Positions 1-12,580 are shown, counted from the first letter of the stretch. The stretch is 54,338 nt of DNA from Azolla pinnata (GCA_037176905.1 JBBBWG010001115.1:21038-75375); one strand, 5' to 3'. Notes: generated from the sequence alone by a model not told the origin. A program made the numbers and translations.

Positions 1-610
1 ATAGTTGAATACTTCTCTGGGTGTTGAGAGCTTTTTTCACATTCGAACCGAAGCCATTTGTTTTTAACAGAACTGTTGTTAAGAGTCAATAAAAAAGACC
101 CGAGAAAGGAGATGAGTGACCCCCATACGTCAATTTGTAAAATAAAGGGATCCAAAAAGCCTCGAGAAAAAGGCTGGTGAGTCTACTGACTTAGGTTAAG
201 GCAAAGGATTTCATCTTAATTCTATGAATCGAAAAGCTTGTTTGGTGAAAGTGCTCGTTCATTTAGCTCTTAATTTGGTGGAAATTTATGGAAAGATGAG
301 ATCTTTACTTTTCTTTTGAATTGCTTCGATAATCATGGTTAACAACAGGAAAGAGCTGCTACCTGATTGTTAATCACCACAATTCAAGCTCTTCATGGCT
401 CCACTCTGAAATTTCCCAGCATGTATTGAGAAGGCAGCAGTGGACTCCATGTCTAAGTTGCTATCTCTCTAAATTTGGGTAATTAAGAACTCTCTTAACG
501 TTAAGAGCACATCAAAGAAGAAATGAAACAAGCGAGAACAATATTGCCCGCAAATCCGAGGGCATGGAGAAATTCACTGCTGTAGTCAAAAGCTAAAAGC
601 TAGGCCAATG

Positions 611-898
611 CTGGTCAAGTCAGGTGGAGCTCGTTCAACACTGATAAAGCTCGGTAAAGTCAAACAAGCCGAGCAACGATCCTGGCATTTCTTACTTGGT
701 CAAGTCAAGTCAAGTCAAGTCAAGGATTAGTCGCTAGTGAGGTCAAGGCAAGAACATCAAGTCAAATCAAGTCTAATATAATCTAGTCCGGTCTAGGAAA
801 GTCTAGGCAATTCAAGTCAAGTCAAGTTTAGTCTAGACTATCCTAGTGAAGTTAAGTGTAATGAAAATACAATCAAGTCAAGTCAAAGAAAGTCAAGG
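611..898. repeat. Degenerate AAGTC pentamer repeat
   Basis: Short AAGTC/TAGTC units recur through this stretch, with four perfect tandem copies near 700-722 and further runs near 815-830 and 870-885. The array is imperfect and broken by variants such as CTAGTC. It looks like an eroded simple repeat in the bL9m promoter region. Confidence 0.75.
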
Positions 899-930
899 TG
901 CTTAAAAGCTCTTTCAAATACCTAACTGCT

Positions 931-1008
931 AACAGAAGAAGAAGGAAGAAGAAGAAGAAGGAAGAAGAAGAAGAAGAAGAAGAAAGAAGAAAGAAGAGAG
1001 AAGAAGAA
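931..1008 (+). repeat. GAA/GGA purine tract in bL9m leader
   Basis: An almost pure purine run of GAA and GGA triplets lies just upstream of the bL9m start codon. It opens spurious poly-Glu/Lys and poly-Phe/Ser frames on the two strands, which are not credible proteins. GA-rich leaders are common in plant 5' UTRs. Confidence 0.85.
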
Positions 1009-1041
1009 GGCAGATCAACAGAGCGGAGCGCAGAGGGCCCC

Positions 1042-4000
1042 ATGGCCATGGCTTCCCGGCTTCCCCGTCGCATTCAGTCTATATCTCCAGGGCGGCTCCT
1101 CTTCCGTCCACAGAAGGTATGCCTTTCTCCCCTTCAACCTTAACCTGTAGCTTAAACCTTAGCAGAACAGCCTTAAAGACACCACATGAAGCTTCACCCT
1201 CAACCGTCGCCCTTCACCCCGTGAACGACAAACGAGCGCTTGCTTGCCCGAATTCGGAAAGCCTACTCATCCCTAATCTCAACGGGGAAAAAAAACCTTA
1301 AGTTTCACTGTCACCACAATCTTGCAAGCGTGTGTGTGAAAGAAGGGGCCTTCTTTTTTTGCAAGCAGTTGCATCGAATTGCATTGTGTTGCATTCTGAA
1401 ATTACACTGCACAGTGCAGCAGGGAGTAGTTTTTAGGCAGTGTGCGTGTCCTGCAAACTTTGACTAAGCTCATGATCCACAGCACTGCCCTAGATCGGTC
1501 TAGGGTTCCTCAACTTTGGACTGGGTCTCAAATGTAAATAAATGCTCCATTTCCCTTTTGACTATGTTGTAAAGCTCGACTAGTTCCGAAAATTCAAAAT
1601 TTGATGTTCCTTTTGGTAATGCAACCAGCTCTAAGTATGATAATCTAAACCCTACCTGCTGGGCTACCCTGTAAACTTTAGTAAAAATCCTGATGCCCCA
1701 TGTACATGTGCGAGAACCTCACATCAAGATCCAGACTAGAAATTTCATGTTCCATGTAGTACATTTTAAACAACAAACCCTATAAACCTAAACGCAGCAT
1801 GCCAAACCCCAGATCCTGTTTGGGTGCAAGATTAAAGTTTTTTTATTCATGTGATGAATGTTCTGATTATTCAAAATTTGCCATCCCAATTAGAGATGTT
1901 ATCGTCATTTTGGTCCATTGCGCAGTCTCTTCTCTGCATAAGCATGCTGTTGCAGTGTTGATGCTATTAGATACAATATACACTATGCGCTTTGTATTTT
2001 TACCTTCAGTTATATATTGCGCGTCTGCAGCCATGTATATAAAGTCGAGTCTCATACATGCATTCTGAAAAATTTGACTCAAAAAATTTTGTATGATACA
2101 AGTACATGAAGAAATTTTGTTTGGCTCTACTTTATGTGAGAAATATGCTTTTAGTTGAATTCCAAAAGCAGGATCAAGGGATACCCTTAAGAGAATCAGG
2201 TGTTTTTACTCTGCAAAGTCGAGGACTTAAGGCTGCACCAAAGCTAATGGAAGTCATTCTCACAGCGGTGAGAACATTTTCTTATGATGTGAAGCTCTTG
2301 AACTGTAATGTCTACGTGCTTATCCAAATGCACATTTTCAGGATCTGAACAAGGTTGGAAAGGCAGGAGACATTGTCAAAGTGGCCAAAGGTTATGCACG
2401 GAATTTGTTAATTCCTCAGCTTCTTGCTTTGCCAAAGCTTGACAAGTATGTTGACCTTGTCCAAAGACAACTTGAGGTAAGCATCGACCCTGCTGCTTTC
2501 TTGAATCTCATGGTTACCTTAAAGTTTTCTGAGCTTCTAATGATAGATTCATTTTTTAATTCAGCTCTATATACTCTTGGGTGCATGCTTATGTGTATTG
2601 GACATGTATTTTTAAAATTATTCTGCTGATTGAAAATTTCAATCATTTCTAGAAAAGGTACAGAAACCTAGGAGAAATTCTTAGCAGGGATGACATACAT
2701 AATATGTTGCATGGTATTGAACTTAGGTAAACAGGGCAGTGGTAAACGATTTAAAATGTAGTCCACAAAACTTGTAAAAATCTACTATCATGAAAAATAA
2801 AAAACAGGAGTCATATGGTACACAACATGCTCGATTTATGTTATGCTCTATATGAATCTTATATAATGAGATTCTAAATATAGTAAGGAAAAAAAAAAGT
2901 CAAAAAACATGTAAAAATCTATTTTCATGAAAATTCATCAATAGAGTCACAGGCTACAGAACATGCTTGATTTATTTATGCTCTATATGTATGTAATATA
3001 ATGAGATTTTAAACATAGTAAGGGGAAATAGATTTTCCTAGTGAAGCTGGTTTTTGAAGAAAATGAAAATGACAAAACTGGGTGAACATGGATGAATATT
3101 ATGTGAGCTAGAAGTGCACTGATTCAATTTGAAATTTATTTCTTATTTTTATAGCACTCCCCTTGAGATTGTCGTAGGCTTCTTGAAAGGCATGTCTGTC
3201 AAAATGTATTACATGGATGATGTTAGCAGATTCTCTGTTATTCTGTGTCCAATTACATGATATCTCGTGTTATGAAACTCATGCTTTTTTGTATCAATAG
3301 AATGGCTTTAAAGTATTCAGCAAATTAAGAAAAAAAAAGAGAACTTTATCTTGGTTGTAAATTGAGGTTCTGTCTTCTTAGAATTATGTTGAAATTTGCG
3401 AGTAGTAACTAGGTGGATAGATGATCTGGTTGACAGGCCGTGAAAATTGATCATCCAGAAGAGGAGATAGTCGAAGAGGTGCAAGAATCAAAAACTGAAG
3501 AGCAGCAAATGAAAGAACTTAATATTTTGCTGAATCGCATGGACACTCAGCGCGTGGTAACTACTAACACCGGAATTCTTAACCTTTTTTTGATTGTTTT
3601 CTTTCTAACTTTGTGAACTGGCTCTTTGTCGAATCATAGGTCATTCGAAGGCATACTCCACGGCAAAGTACCTCTCTCCACAAGGAAGTTACCCCAGAGG
3701 ATTTAGTTGCAGAGGTAATATTCTCTTTCATTTTGCTTTATGATATGTATATATGCTGGAGTAAATAAATATCTGGAGGAAATGGCAACAGGTTTTTTAT
3801 TAGGAACATGTTTTCTTTTTGTGGCAAAGATATCCCTGTATGGATAACCTGGTGAATGTATGCCACAAAGTTGCTCTGCTAGCCTTAGAAACTCTGTTTA
3901 TTTGCTGCAGTATTAAGTATCTTCACATCTAGAAAGCACAACCTTTTCCCGCCATAACTCAACTCAAACCAGTTGTCTCTGTGCTTTTGTTCTAGATTGC

Positions 4001-4281
4001 ATTTCTTCAGAAATGGTTGAGATTAAGACCATCATATGCTGCTCAAGATAACACTATGCTGCATCATTTGTAATGGATGTTGGTGTACTACTTACATTGT
4101 TTTCTGTACTTAGCAGGTGAAAAGACAGCAAAAGATACAAATTCAGGAAATTAACCTAGAGATGTCTTCGTATATCACGGCCTTGGGTGAATATGAGATA
4201 CCGGTCAGATTGCCGAAAACAGTACAAATCCCTGGGGGTAAAGCAAAGATTTTCCTCAAAGTAAAAGTTCGAAGGCCATAG
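1042..4281 (+). CDS. Mitochondrial-type large-subunit ribosomal protein bL9
   Basis: Spliced gene of six coding exons: 1042-1116, 2172-2267, 2342-2476, 3437-3556, 3640-3714 and 4117-4281. All junctions are GT-AG in phase 0, giving 221 aa. The bL9 signature follows in order: MEVILT, then a GKAGDIVKVAKGYARNLLIP block (about residues 63-82), which is the rRNA-binding N-domain. A Glu-rich stretch and a C-terminal domain containing GEYEIPVRLP follow. The protein would sit in the 50S-type subunit of an organelle ribosome. The Arg-rich start (SRLPRRIQ) fits a mitochondrial presequence, and the length matches the plant mitochondrial L9 family as I know it; a plastid form is less likely. Two nearby ATGs (1042, 1048) are both possible starts. 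The exon 2 acceptor is the least certain splice, because its polypyrimidine tract is weak. Confidence 0.88.
2764..3024 (+). repeat. Diverged tandem duplication inside bL9m intron 3
   Basis: About 125 bases occur twice in direct orientation (2764-2888 and 2901-3024). Both copies contain GTAAAAATCTA, a TCATGAAAA element, ACATGCT(C/T)GATTTAT, GCTCTATATG, and end in TAATGAGATT..TAGTAAGG. The copies differ by scattered substitutions and small indels. There is no coding potential. Confidence 0.7.
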
Positions 4282-7200
4282 TTTGGCCGTTCAAAACTGG
4301 GACTTCCTTATAGGCATGAAAGCGTCTTGTGGATTTTGTTGTCATGATCGGTAAAAGGGGATCTTAGCACTGTTGGAAAAAGGTTGAGCCCGTGTTTTAA
4401 TGACCAGAGATCCTGAGTTTGGTGTTCTCCGCTGAAAGTCGGGATTGTTTACGGACATACACAAGAGTTCCTGTAGCGAAAACATTGTTAAACCCCTTAC
4501 ATTAATAATGTTTTTTCAAGATTCTTCATATCACAATGGTCTACCATTCTACAATCTGTGACTGATTTTTTGGATATGTTTGCAAACTATTATCCCTGCA
4601 TGTGCTCTAGCTTAACAGGATTTGTGGTTTGTTGCAAGCTTGCTCATGTGGAAAACAAGCACTACCACTACATCAGAGTATCATCTGCCCCACTTGAATC
4701 GTGGAATTTGCAGTACAAAGACAGGCCCCAGCAAGATGAGCAGATTTCATCAACAAATTGGAATAAGAAGCTGATCGTGATGGATGATCCATCCGTCGAT
4801 TGATCTGCAGCGAATCGAATCGCAGGGGGAATGCCTGTAAGGAATGCCTGTAAGCTTCATTTGGAGAGATGGTGGTCCTACCTAGGCAGGCATTCATGTT
4901 TCAAAGCCTCCGCCTTTCGCTTTGCCCATGAGGCCCTGAATCAAACGCATCATCGACGCGGCATACGACAAAGGATTAGAGAGAAGCGGTTACTATCGAT
5001 GGCCTGGAATAGTAACTACTGCGGATGCTCCGATGGGGCGGCTCGAATCTTTGCAGGGCGGCGCAATCAATACATGTTTAAGTGCAGAGAAAATTGAATC
5101 GTTAGGCTCGGAAATTTATAATATTGTGGGCGGCCTTAGATGGATCGGAACGGCCGTTTCTCCGCGGGGCAGAAATCAAACCATTCGGGGACTTTGATCT
5201 CCGATCATCATCGATGACAAGCAGGACTGATCTGGATATGGGATCGCCCACTATCGCATATGATCTCTTCTTCCTCGTCTTTTTCTTCTTCTTCTTGAAT
5301 CCGCTTGGAGCTCACTGATCATACACTGGAATGGGGTTGCTATATATGTCGCCGAATGTAATAGATCTAATGCCCAAGCGATCCATTGCAGGTTCCGCTC
5401 TCTGACCGATGATCTTTCAACTGTCCTTGAAGATTTAATGGCGAGCTTGCAAGTAGCTTCTAACTCGTCGGGCTTTTCCGGGAACCCTTTTTCCTTCACT
5501 TTCATTTCTCATTCTTCTGGATAATGAGCTGATCACGTCCGCTGGCTATGGCGCACCTCGAATTATCTGCACTATACTAGCCGCGGAGCGCTCCGATTCC
5601 GCCACGACTGCACTTTGCTGCAATATTGAATTGATGATGATGATGATCGGGGCCCCTTTTGTTTGATCCTTGGATTCTTTCTATAGCTGCCAAACTTGCA
5701 TCTCAATTCTAAAATTAACGGTCGGTCGCATGAAACGATCAATGTATCCTGATTCGCGGTTCGTGTGATCGATAGGATGATATAATAGCGCCCAGTTAGA
5801 GCCTGGTGATTGCCGACAAAATTTAGTTAGTTGCAGGCCCGCGACATGGATAGAAGAGCTTGATCACAATATAAATCGGTCGCTAGACTCTTTTAATTTG
5901 TGAGGGATGGCATCCTCTTACGATTGTAATCGGTGGGTCGAATTAGCTCTACATTAATCTCGTGTTTTCTGATCCGTGCGCAGGTCGATCAGCATATTAA
6001 TTAATATGCGATGATCTGCCGCAGCAGCAGCTAGCGCGATCTAACTGTGCTGCATAATTTTATACCTTAATCTACAGTTTGATCCATTGAAAATTATCAG
6101 TATGCAATCGAGCTCCAGACAGACGATCGAAGAGTTCGAGATCGATTCGTGTCTGCTGATTCTTCGAACCCGATTGGATCATTCACGGAACAGCTGCTCG
6201 TTTAGATCACGCATCCTGCACAGGATTAGGCCTAATCACAAATGAATCAGTACTATGCGTTTGTTTGATGGGCACATAATTATATATATACATGCATATA
6301 TATACATTGAATCCAGCAGATGCCCTGCAGCAATCGTTTTTCGTGTCAGTCTGATTACAAACAGACCAATCGAGATTTAATATGCACATTATGATGATCA
6401 CATCATCGACTGCATCCGATTAATTGTATTTAAATCTTGCAGTGCCAAATTGTCAACCTAATCTGTTACAGCATTCGTTGCGCGAGGATGCCCCAATTTT
6501 CTTTCTGCCCTTGATGCAAAAACAATCAAGATCAGGAGATTCCAATGATCGCCTGACTTGCAGCAGCAGCAGCAATTCTGTCGTATTGTATCAATATTGG
6601 TTTCCGTCGATGATTTCTGGAGAGCTTCTAAGTGAATTACATGAGCTAATTGAAACAAATCGTCGCCATATTATTTGGACGAATTGCATACACGCGCGGG
6701 CCGGCTAGGTTCATGAATCTTCACCTGATTTGATAATAAAAATCGCTCGGATCATCAGTAGCTGTACTGTCTGTGTGCTTGATCAGATTCATTCTGATTC
6801 GATCTAAGCATTGGGAATATTACAATAATTATATAAGTCTTGCAGTGAGCGATGAGATTGATTCCAGCGCCTTGGACGATCGCTGGCGAGATTTTCAGAT
6901 TACTCCTTGATCACTGAGCAGGTTTAGCCCAAATATACTCAACATTGGGTTTCGTCCTGCAGATTGACAGATATAACTCTGGATCGAGAGCGATCGATAT
7001 ATATCAATCGATCATCTCCGGCTAATTATTTGCTTGATCAGCTGGTCAGATCTTCTAAACCTGATCACGCAGACGATCAAAACTGATCAGCTGAGGAATT
7101 AAAACCACGCCTTAATTATCGGCCGGTACACGGCGGCACTGATCATCTACTTCTGGCTTACACGTTAATCCGATCAGCCGATCACTTATATATGGCAGCC

Positions 7201-7638
7201 AAAATTAGTGGAATCTGAACGACGAATCATATTATCTGAACGCCAGCTTTTGTGCAGCGTCAATATTGTGTATGCAAAGATCCAAATGCGAAGAAGGCCT
7301 ACTACCGTCTAACCCAGAAGCGCAGCTGCAATATATAAATGTATAATATACATTCCGATGGATCAGGGCGCCCGATTCCAAATGATCATCCGTGACCGCA
7401 GCAGCTTCAATGGATGAATGAGCATCGCAAGAATCACGCGAAGAAATCAGACACAGTTACAGCATGAAAAGGATAAGAAGCTTTCTACATGCGCGGCGGC
7501 GCTGCTGCTGCTGGCGCACAGCTCGTTAATGGTATACTTCCAACTTGCTGCAGGCGAAACAAAATTTCACAGGCGATCAGATTGATCCCATCTGATTTGG
7601 TGAGCTCATGAGATCAGAAGGATTTAAAATGATGGCGA
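4282..7638. other. Convergent intergenic region, bL9m and GRAS 3' sides
   Basis: This gap lies between the ends of two convergent genes, so it should hold both 3' UTRs. The sequence changes near 4800 from AT-rich DNA to a segment dense in GATC and CGATCG. The open frames seen (for example 4558-4803, 4831-5097 and 6424-6708) are short, lack recognisable domains and show no splice structure. No RNA gene or transposon was recognised. Confidence 0.5.
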
Positions 7639-8183
7639 TTATGAAGCGATCCAAGCGGAGGCGGCGAAGAGGGGCTTGGATCGCCATGCGAGGAGGAGGC
7701 GGTGGCCCCCGGGCGGCGAGGTTTCATGGAGCAGCAGCTGGAAGCCCTGCTGCTTGTAGAGGCTGAGGAGGAGCTGGGCCTGAGCGATGGTGTGGGAGGA
7801 CAAGGGGAAGGGCGTGAAGCCCAGGGATCGGACCAGGGAGCACCATGTCAATGATCTGCTGTTGCTAGGGTTTCCGCCGCCGCCGCCGCTAGGGTTTCCG
7901 CCGCCGCCGCTGCTAGGGTTTCCGCCGCCGCCGCTGCTAGGGTTTCCGCCGCCGCCGCTGCTAGGGTTTCCGCCGCCGCCGCTGTTACTCATGTGGGCAG
8001 ATGATACAACAGTGGCGGACGTAGAAGAAGAAGAAGAAGAAGAAGAAGAAGTTTGCAGGGAGAAATCAGATGGAGAAGAATCGGTAGAAGAGGAAGAAGC
8101 AGAAGAAGTATATCTGATTCCTGATGCAGATGGAGGTGGGATCATCGTCATTCTGCTGCTGCTGCTGCTGCTGCTTCTAGGGT

Positions 8184-8224
<41 letters not shown>

Positions 8225-11200
8225 CTAGGGTTTCTGCTGCTGCTGCGCCAGAGCTGGCTCACGGTGCGGCTGATCCGCGGGGCGAGGAAGACGCGCTCGA
8301 CCAAGGTCCGGGCAGCACGAGCCGCCGCGCTGTCGGGCGCCGCCGCCGCCGCCGCGGCGGAGTGCAGCATTAAGCCGTCGTCGAGCGAGTCGAAGATGGC
8401 GGAGTAATGGCGGAGCGCTTCCAAGAAGAAGAAGAGGGAGGTGGAGGAAGTAGAGGCGGAGGTAGCCGCGGCGGCGCCGCTCGACGGAGCTATGGCGGCG
8501 GCGCTGCGGCCGGAGCCGAGCTCCTCCTCCACGAGGGTGAGGATGGCGGGGCGGAGGCGGCGCACGGCGCGCAGGAACGCCGCCACCGCCGCCGCGCTCC
8601 TCGGCCGCCGCATGTGCGGCAGATGCAGCATGCAGTTCACCACCACCACCTCCTCCTCCTCCTGCTCCTCCTGCTCCGCCGCCGCCGCCGCCGCCTTCTT
8701 CACGCCGACATCGATGTTGCCGTAACCACCACGGCCACCATCGCCATCGCCACCGTCACCATCACCATCACCATCACCACCATCGTCGTCGTCGTCGTCG
8801 TCATCACCTGATTCCTGCACCTCCAGAGGGCAGAAGGTGAAGGGCAATCCCACCGACGCTGCGAACGCCGCCAGCCGCTTGCCCGTCTCCTGCACTTCCT
8901 CCTCCTCCTCCTCCTCCCCCTCGCTCCGCCTGTACAGGGCCGTGATCCGGAGGTGCGGCCGCGGCCGCCCCCCCCGCCGCCCCCTTTCTGTCGCTGCTGC
9001 TAGAGCTTGCATCAATGGCGGCCATTGGATGCCCTCCATGATCTCGAAGTCTACCACGTGTATGCGCTCCGCCCCTTCCACCGCCTCCACTATGGCTTGG
9101 TTCGCCGAGAAGTGGGCGAACTTGATGTAGGGCGACGCCTCGTGCAGGATCTGGAAAGCTGAAAGCTGGATCGACGCGCTATTCTTCCGCTTGCCGCCGC
9201 CGCCCATACTATTGTAGCCGGTGCTTTTTACAGCTGGCCGATTGCCGGCAATTGCTCGATCGTTGCCACTGCGCTCGTGGTAGAGAATATTATCGTTAAT
9301 CGACCGCGGCGGCGGCGGCGGCGGCGGCGGCGGAGATGATTCCGCATCGATTCGGCATTGCAGGCCATGAGCGAAGTAGGCCACCACGCGCTGCATCGTG
9401 GTGACATATTGGCCATCCCCAGTCGAATTAGAGGAGGAAGGAGGAGGAGGCGGAGGAGGAGAAGAAGAAGAACATGATGATGATGATGATGAGGATGAGG
9501 ATGATGACGATGACGATGATGGTGGTGATGATGATGATGGTGATGGAGAAGTCGGGGCGGCGGCGGCGGCGGCCAGCAAGTCGTTGAGCCGAGCCAAGAT
9601 CACGGAGGCCTGGCTGAGGTCGCGCGAAGCAACAGCGTTCGCCGCCGCGACGAGGAGATGCACCGCGCAGATCTCGCCGTATAGCAAGCTGCTCTGATCG
9701 CCGCCGCCGCCGCCGCCGTCGCTATTATTGGCAGCAGCTTCCAACGGCAGCCCCAGTATCGGGTTCAGCCCGAACCCTCTCCTGCTATCCTGCCCTATCT
9801 CCAAACCACCTGCATGATCAACATCATCACCACCTCTACAGCTGTTCCTGCAGCCGCTACAACTTGTACTTATAATACAGTCGCTTCTTCTACCTCCGGC
9901 CGTATGTTGTGCTGATCCGCCGATGACGATCTCCGGTCCATCGGCTGATTCCCACCATCGTTCCACGGATCGAGCTTGGTCATCATGCTGAAGAATCTTC
10001 ACGGCGTCGAGTACCTGCGCCGCCGCCGCAACATTATCAGGACAGCTAGTGCCGCACCCCGCCTCACGAGCTGCAGCATCTTCTTCTTGATGATCCACGG
10101 TGGTGTTGGTGGTGGTGGTGCCGCCGCCGCCGTAGAATCGATGGTGCTGCCCACGCGGATGAATCAGCCACGATGGGCAGGACACGTCGTCGATGAGCCG
10201 CCCTTGCACCGATCCTGCTGCATGATCGATATCGGCCTGATCATCGTGAATTTGATCAATGTTATGATTGCCATTACTCTCATCCGAATCGAAGACGAAG
10301 CCCGTGAGATGATCATCATCCAGCCGCCCCATATGGTTGTACTCCGATTCATTTGTAATATACGTAGCCTCTATAGCCGCGAGCTCCGAGCTGTTCGAAT
10401 CATTCGATGTATAATAGGTGCTAGAGCCAAAATTGGCGGCGCCACTAGCTGGGCATGATGTCGGGCTGCCGCCGACCCGCGCTGCCCACGTGTGCATGCT
10501 ATTGGTGGCATAGCTGCACGCTGGAATATTCTCGGCACCGAATATTGTTCGCGCCGCCGCCGCCGGCTGCATATGAGCATAATAATTTGCCGCCAATCGT
10601 GGGTCATGAGGTGAAAGATGTTGGAATATTCGGCCAGCGGCCATATAATTATAAGGCGCTGATCGATCGTCGTGTCTAAGCTGCTGGCGAGCGTCGTCCT
10701 GCAGCCCTCGCGAGCAGCTGCCTGTTATATTCGAATCCATATCGGTGATCGATCTGCTGCAATATGCCGCCATGTTAATGCAGCTGGCCTGATCTGATCT
10801 TACGATATTCAGCGGCGGCATGGCTGATCTACTACTAGACGTTGCCGCCGCAATCTTGGGCCACGAGATCAGTGCCTTGGCCGGATCAGCAGCAATTACG
10901 TCGATAGTAGATCTGTGATCATCATCGGGTTGCTGTAAGCTGATCGACGCTTTCTGCAGGGGTTCATGGATCATCATGGGGCAGCAGCTTGCAGCTGCGC
11001 CGCGAGCTTCATCGATCATCGACGTATAGGAGATGAATGACGACGTATAATCAGTGCCGAGATTATTATCGGCGGCAACGTCGAAGGGATCATCATCAGC
11101 TGGATCAGCGTCGATGCTGGCGCAGCCATTAATGCCGATCGTGAGATGATGATCGTCCACAAATATATAATTGGGCGGCTCCGTGCAGGCTGAGGCGGTG

Positions 11201-11283
11201 CAGTACTGAGATGCAGGCTGCCACTGCATCGATTCTGTGGGCGGATGATCCGTCGTCATCGACGCCGACATTCTGGTACTCAT
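7639..11283 (-). CDS. NSP2: GRAS transcription factor, NSP2 type
   Basis: A single 1214-residue intronless frame. The C-terminal half is a GRAS domain: LHR I with VHLLVAAANAVAS near residue 541, then SPYIKFAHFSANQAIVEAV, the VHIID-type core IHVVDFEIMEGIQWPPLMQA near 740, HLRITALYR, then VVNCMLHLP, LVEEELG, RTLVERVFLAPRI and a final SAW block ending in WRSKPLFAASAWIAS. The runs FxxANQAI, VDxxIMEGxQW and CMLxLPH are the pattern known for NSP2 (SCL26 clade). That clade acts in the nucleus with NSP1 in symbiosis signalling and strigolactone synthesis. The protein is about twice the usual length. Tracts of Ser, Pro, Asp, Glu and Ala, plus five GGGGNPSS units, separate conserved blocks, and LHR I and VHIID lie about 200 residues apart. 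Coding GC is very high. The NSP2 assignment rests on motif likeness; other GRAS clades fit less well. Confidence 0.85.
7861..7985 (-). repeat. 24-bp coding minisatellite (GGGGNPSS) with telo-boxes
   Basis: On the + strand AGGGTTT recurs at 7867, 7891, 7915, 7939 and 7963, exactly 24 bases apart. Read on the coding strand each unit encodes GGGGNPSS or a close variant. Two more AGGGTTT sites at 8179 and 8227 lie in a similar NPR-containing poly-Ser stretch. The repeat falls between the PFYRE-like and SAW parts of the GRAS domain. Confidence 0.9.
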
Positions 11284-12199
11284 GTGATTATTCCTATAAT
11301 TATTGCAGCAACTTGCAGGATGATGATCGCTAATCGTACCGCTGCCAATATGAGCTCCATTAACATCGGAATTAGCGAAGGCATGTCAGTAAGGATCTCC
11401 ATAGCTGAGCGATTACTATCGCAAACACAGTACTACAGTCGAAATACATCCTTTGAATCGATTAGTAATTAGGCAGCTCACTACAGCCCCGATCGGAACG
11501 CATTAATGCAATGTCGAAATGTGCATGCAACACCGGATCAGATCGATCGAATATAATCGGATTACTGGTTTTCCGGCTAATTACCTTGATAAATCTGATC
11601 TACGATGTCTACCGGGCCCGCCGGCTGCTGCATGAGGAGAGAATTAGTGGCGGCGGCGGCGGCGGCGTCAATGATCACTAGCCAGATGATGACCTAGAGA
11701 TCATCAAACGGTAATTAGCAGTAGACACATCAAATGAATAGACGCCAATTGTGCAGGGATATAGGTTTAATTATTCACGGATGATCAGTTACGAATTATG
11801 ATCAGATCAGTCTGTGAGGCCTGACAGGATTAGCGACCCATATCTGATCTCCAGAAAGAAAAAAGAATCAGAAACCAGGAGTGGATTGAAATTATCAAGT
11901 CACGACATCATCATCATCATGATCATCATCGTTCAGCCCGTCGAATTAAAGCGGGCCGATTCGGATTTCTTGCTTTCTTAATCTGTTCGTGATTTTGCAG
12001 GGAGAAAGAAGCGGAGGGAATCCCAGCGCCCCAAGTCGGATTAAACCTAGATATGGATGCATCAGACAGAGCGCGGATGATCGATCGGTCATACATATAA
12101 TACCTGCAGGATTAGAGAGCGAGCGAAAGCAGGAGGAAGGCACGCAAGGAGGAGCCCAAAATCAGGATCGGGAAGAAGAAACAGCGAAGACGAGATAAG

Positions 12200-12258
12200 G
12201 CTAGGGTTAGGGCTAGGGTTAGGGTCAGGGTTAGGGTTAGGGTTAGGATTAGGGTTAG
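12200..12258 (+). repeat. Interstitial TTAGGG run
   Basis: About ten hexamer units, mostly TTAGGG with single-base variants (CTAGGG, TCAGGG, ATTAGGG). On the GRAS coding strand it reads CCCTAA, as short telo-box motifs do in plant leaders. It lies 0.9 kb upstream of the GRAS start codon. Confidence 0.9.
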
Positions 12259-12447
12259 CTCTGCAGGCTGGATCCTAGAGAAAAAGAAAGAGGTTGGTTT
12301 TCTGTTGTTTGTCGTTTTGTGAAACCATGAAAAGTCAAAAAAAACAAACAGAAAAAGAAAAAGAAAAAGGGAAAAAGAAAACAGCCCGAATCTCTCTTGC
12401 TCTCTCTCTCTCTCTCTCCTCTCTCCTCGTCTCTCTCTGGCGCTTTA

Positions 12448-12566
12448 CACGTGTCAGACGATGAATGGACGGTCCCCTGCGAGAACCTGCCACGTGGGCG
12501 GGGCCTCCAATCGAAGGATGCCAAGTGGCAGGGGCTCGGTGCTGTCCAATGACCACGTGCCACGTG
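12448..12566. promoter_or_regulatory. Cluster of four G-boxes (CACGTG)
   Basis: Palindromic CACGTG hexamers occur at 12448, 12491, 12554 and 12561, several in the wider forms ACACGTGTC and CCACGTGGC that bZIP and bHLH factors bind. A CCAAT motif sits at about 12545. Further CACGTG sites occur within the adjoining microsatellite. A CT-rich run and the TTAGGG run lie on the GRAS side, so this is most simply the GRAS promoter, but it could serve both genes. Confidence 0.55.
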
Positions 12567-12580
12567 TCGCTCTCGTCTGA

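Larger units (their letters stand above)
1..1041. other. Upstream region of bL9m, no gene seen
   Basis: No convincing coding region is visible. The right half is simple-sequence DNA: a degenerate AAGTC-rich stretch followed by a purine GAA/GGA run that ends about 35 bases before the bL9m start. This is probably promoter and 5' leader of the ribosomal protein gene. No clear TATA box was identified. Confidence 0.5.

Noticed and set aside
4558..5318. Three consecutive + strand frames after bL9m
   Set aside because: Low-information sequence downstream of a complete gene, with no similarity I recognise; most likely 3' UTR and spacer.
7787..8811. Long + strand frames of 206 and 134 residues opposite the GRAS gene
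   Set aside because: They are Leu/Glu/Pro/Arg-rich antisense readings of the Ser, Gly and Asp codon tracts of the GRAS gene. They have no domain and no independent support.
12200..12258. Telomere or chromosome-fusion point
   Set aside because: The run is only about 60 bases and degenerate, and similar short runs occur at several other leaders and introns in the window, so a telo-box type element is the simpler reading.
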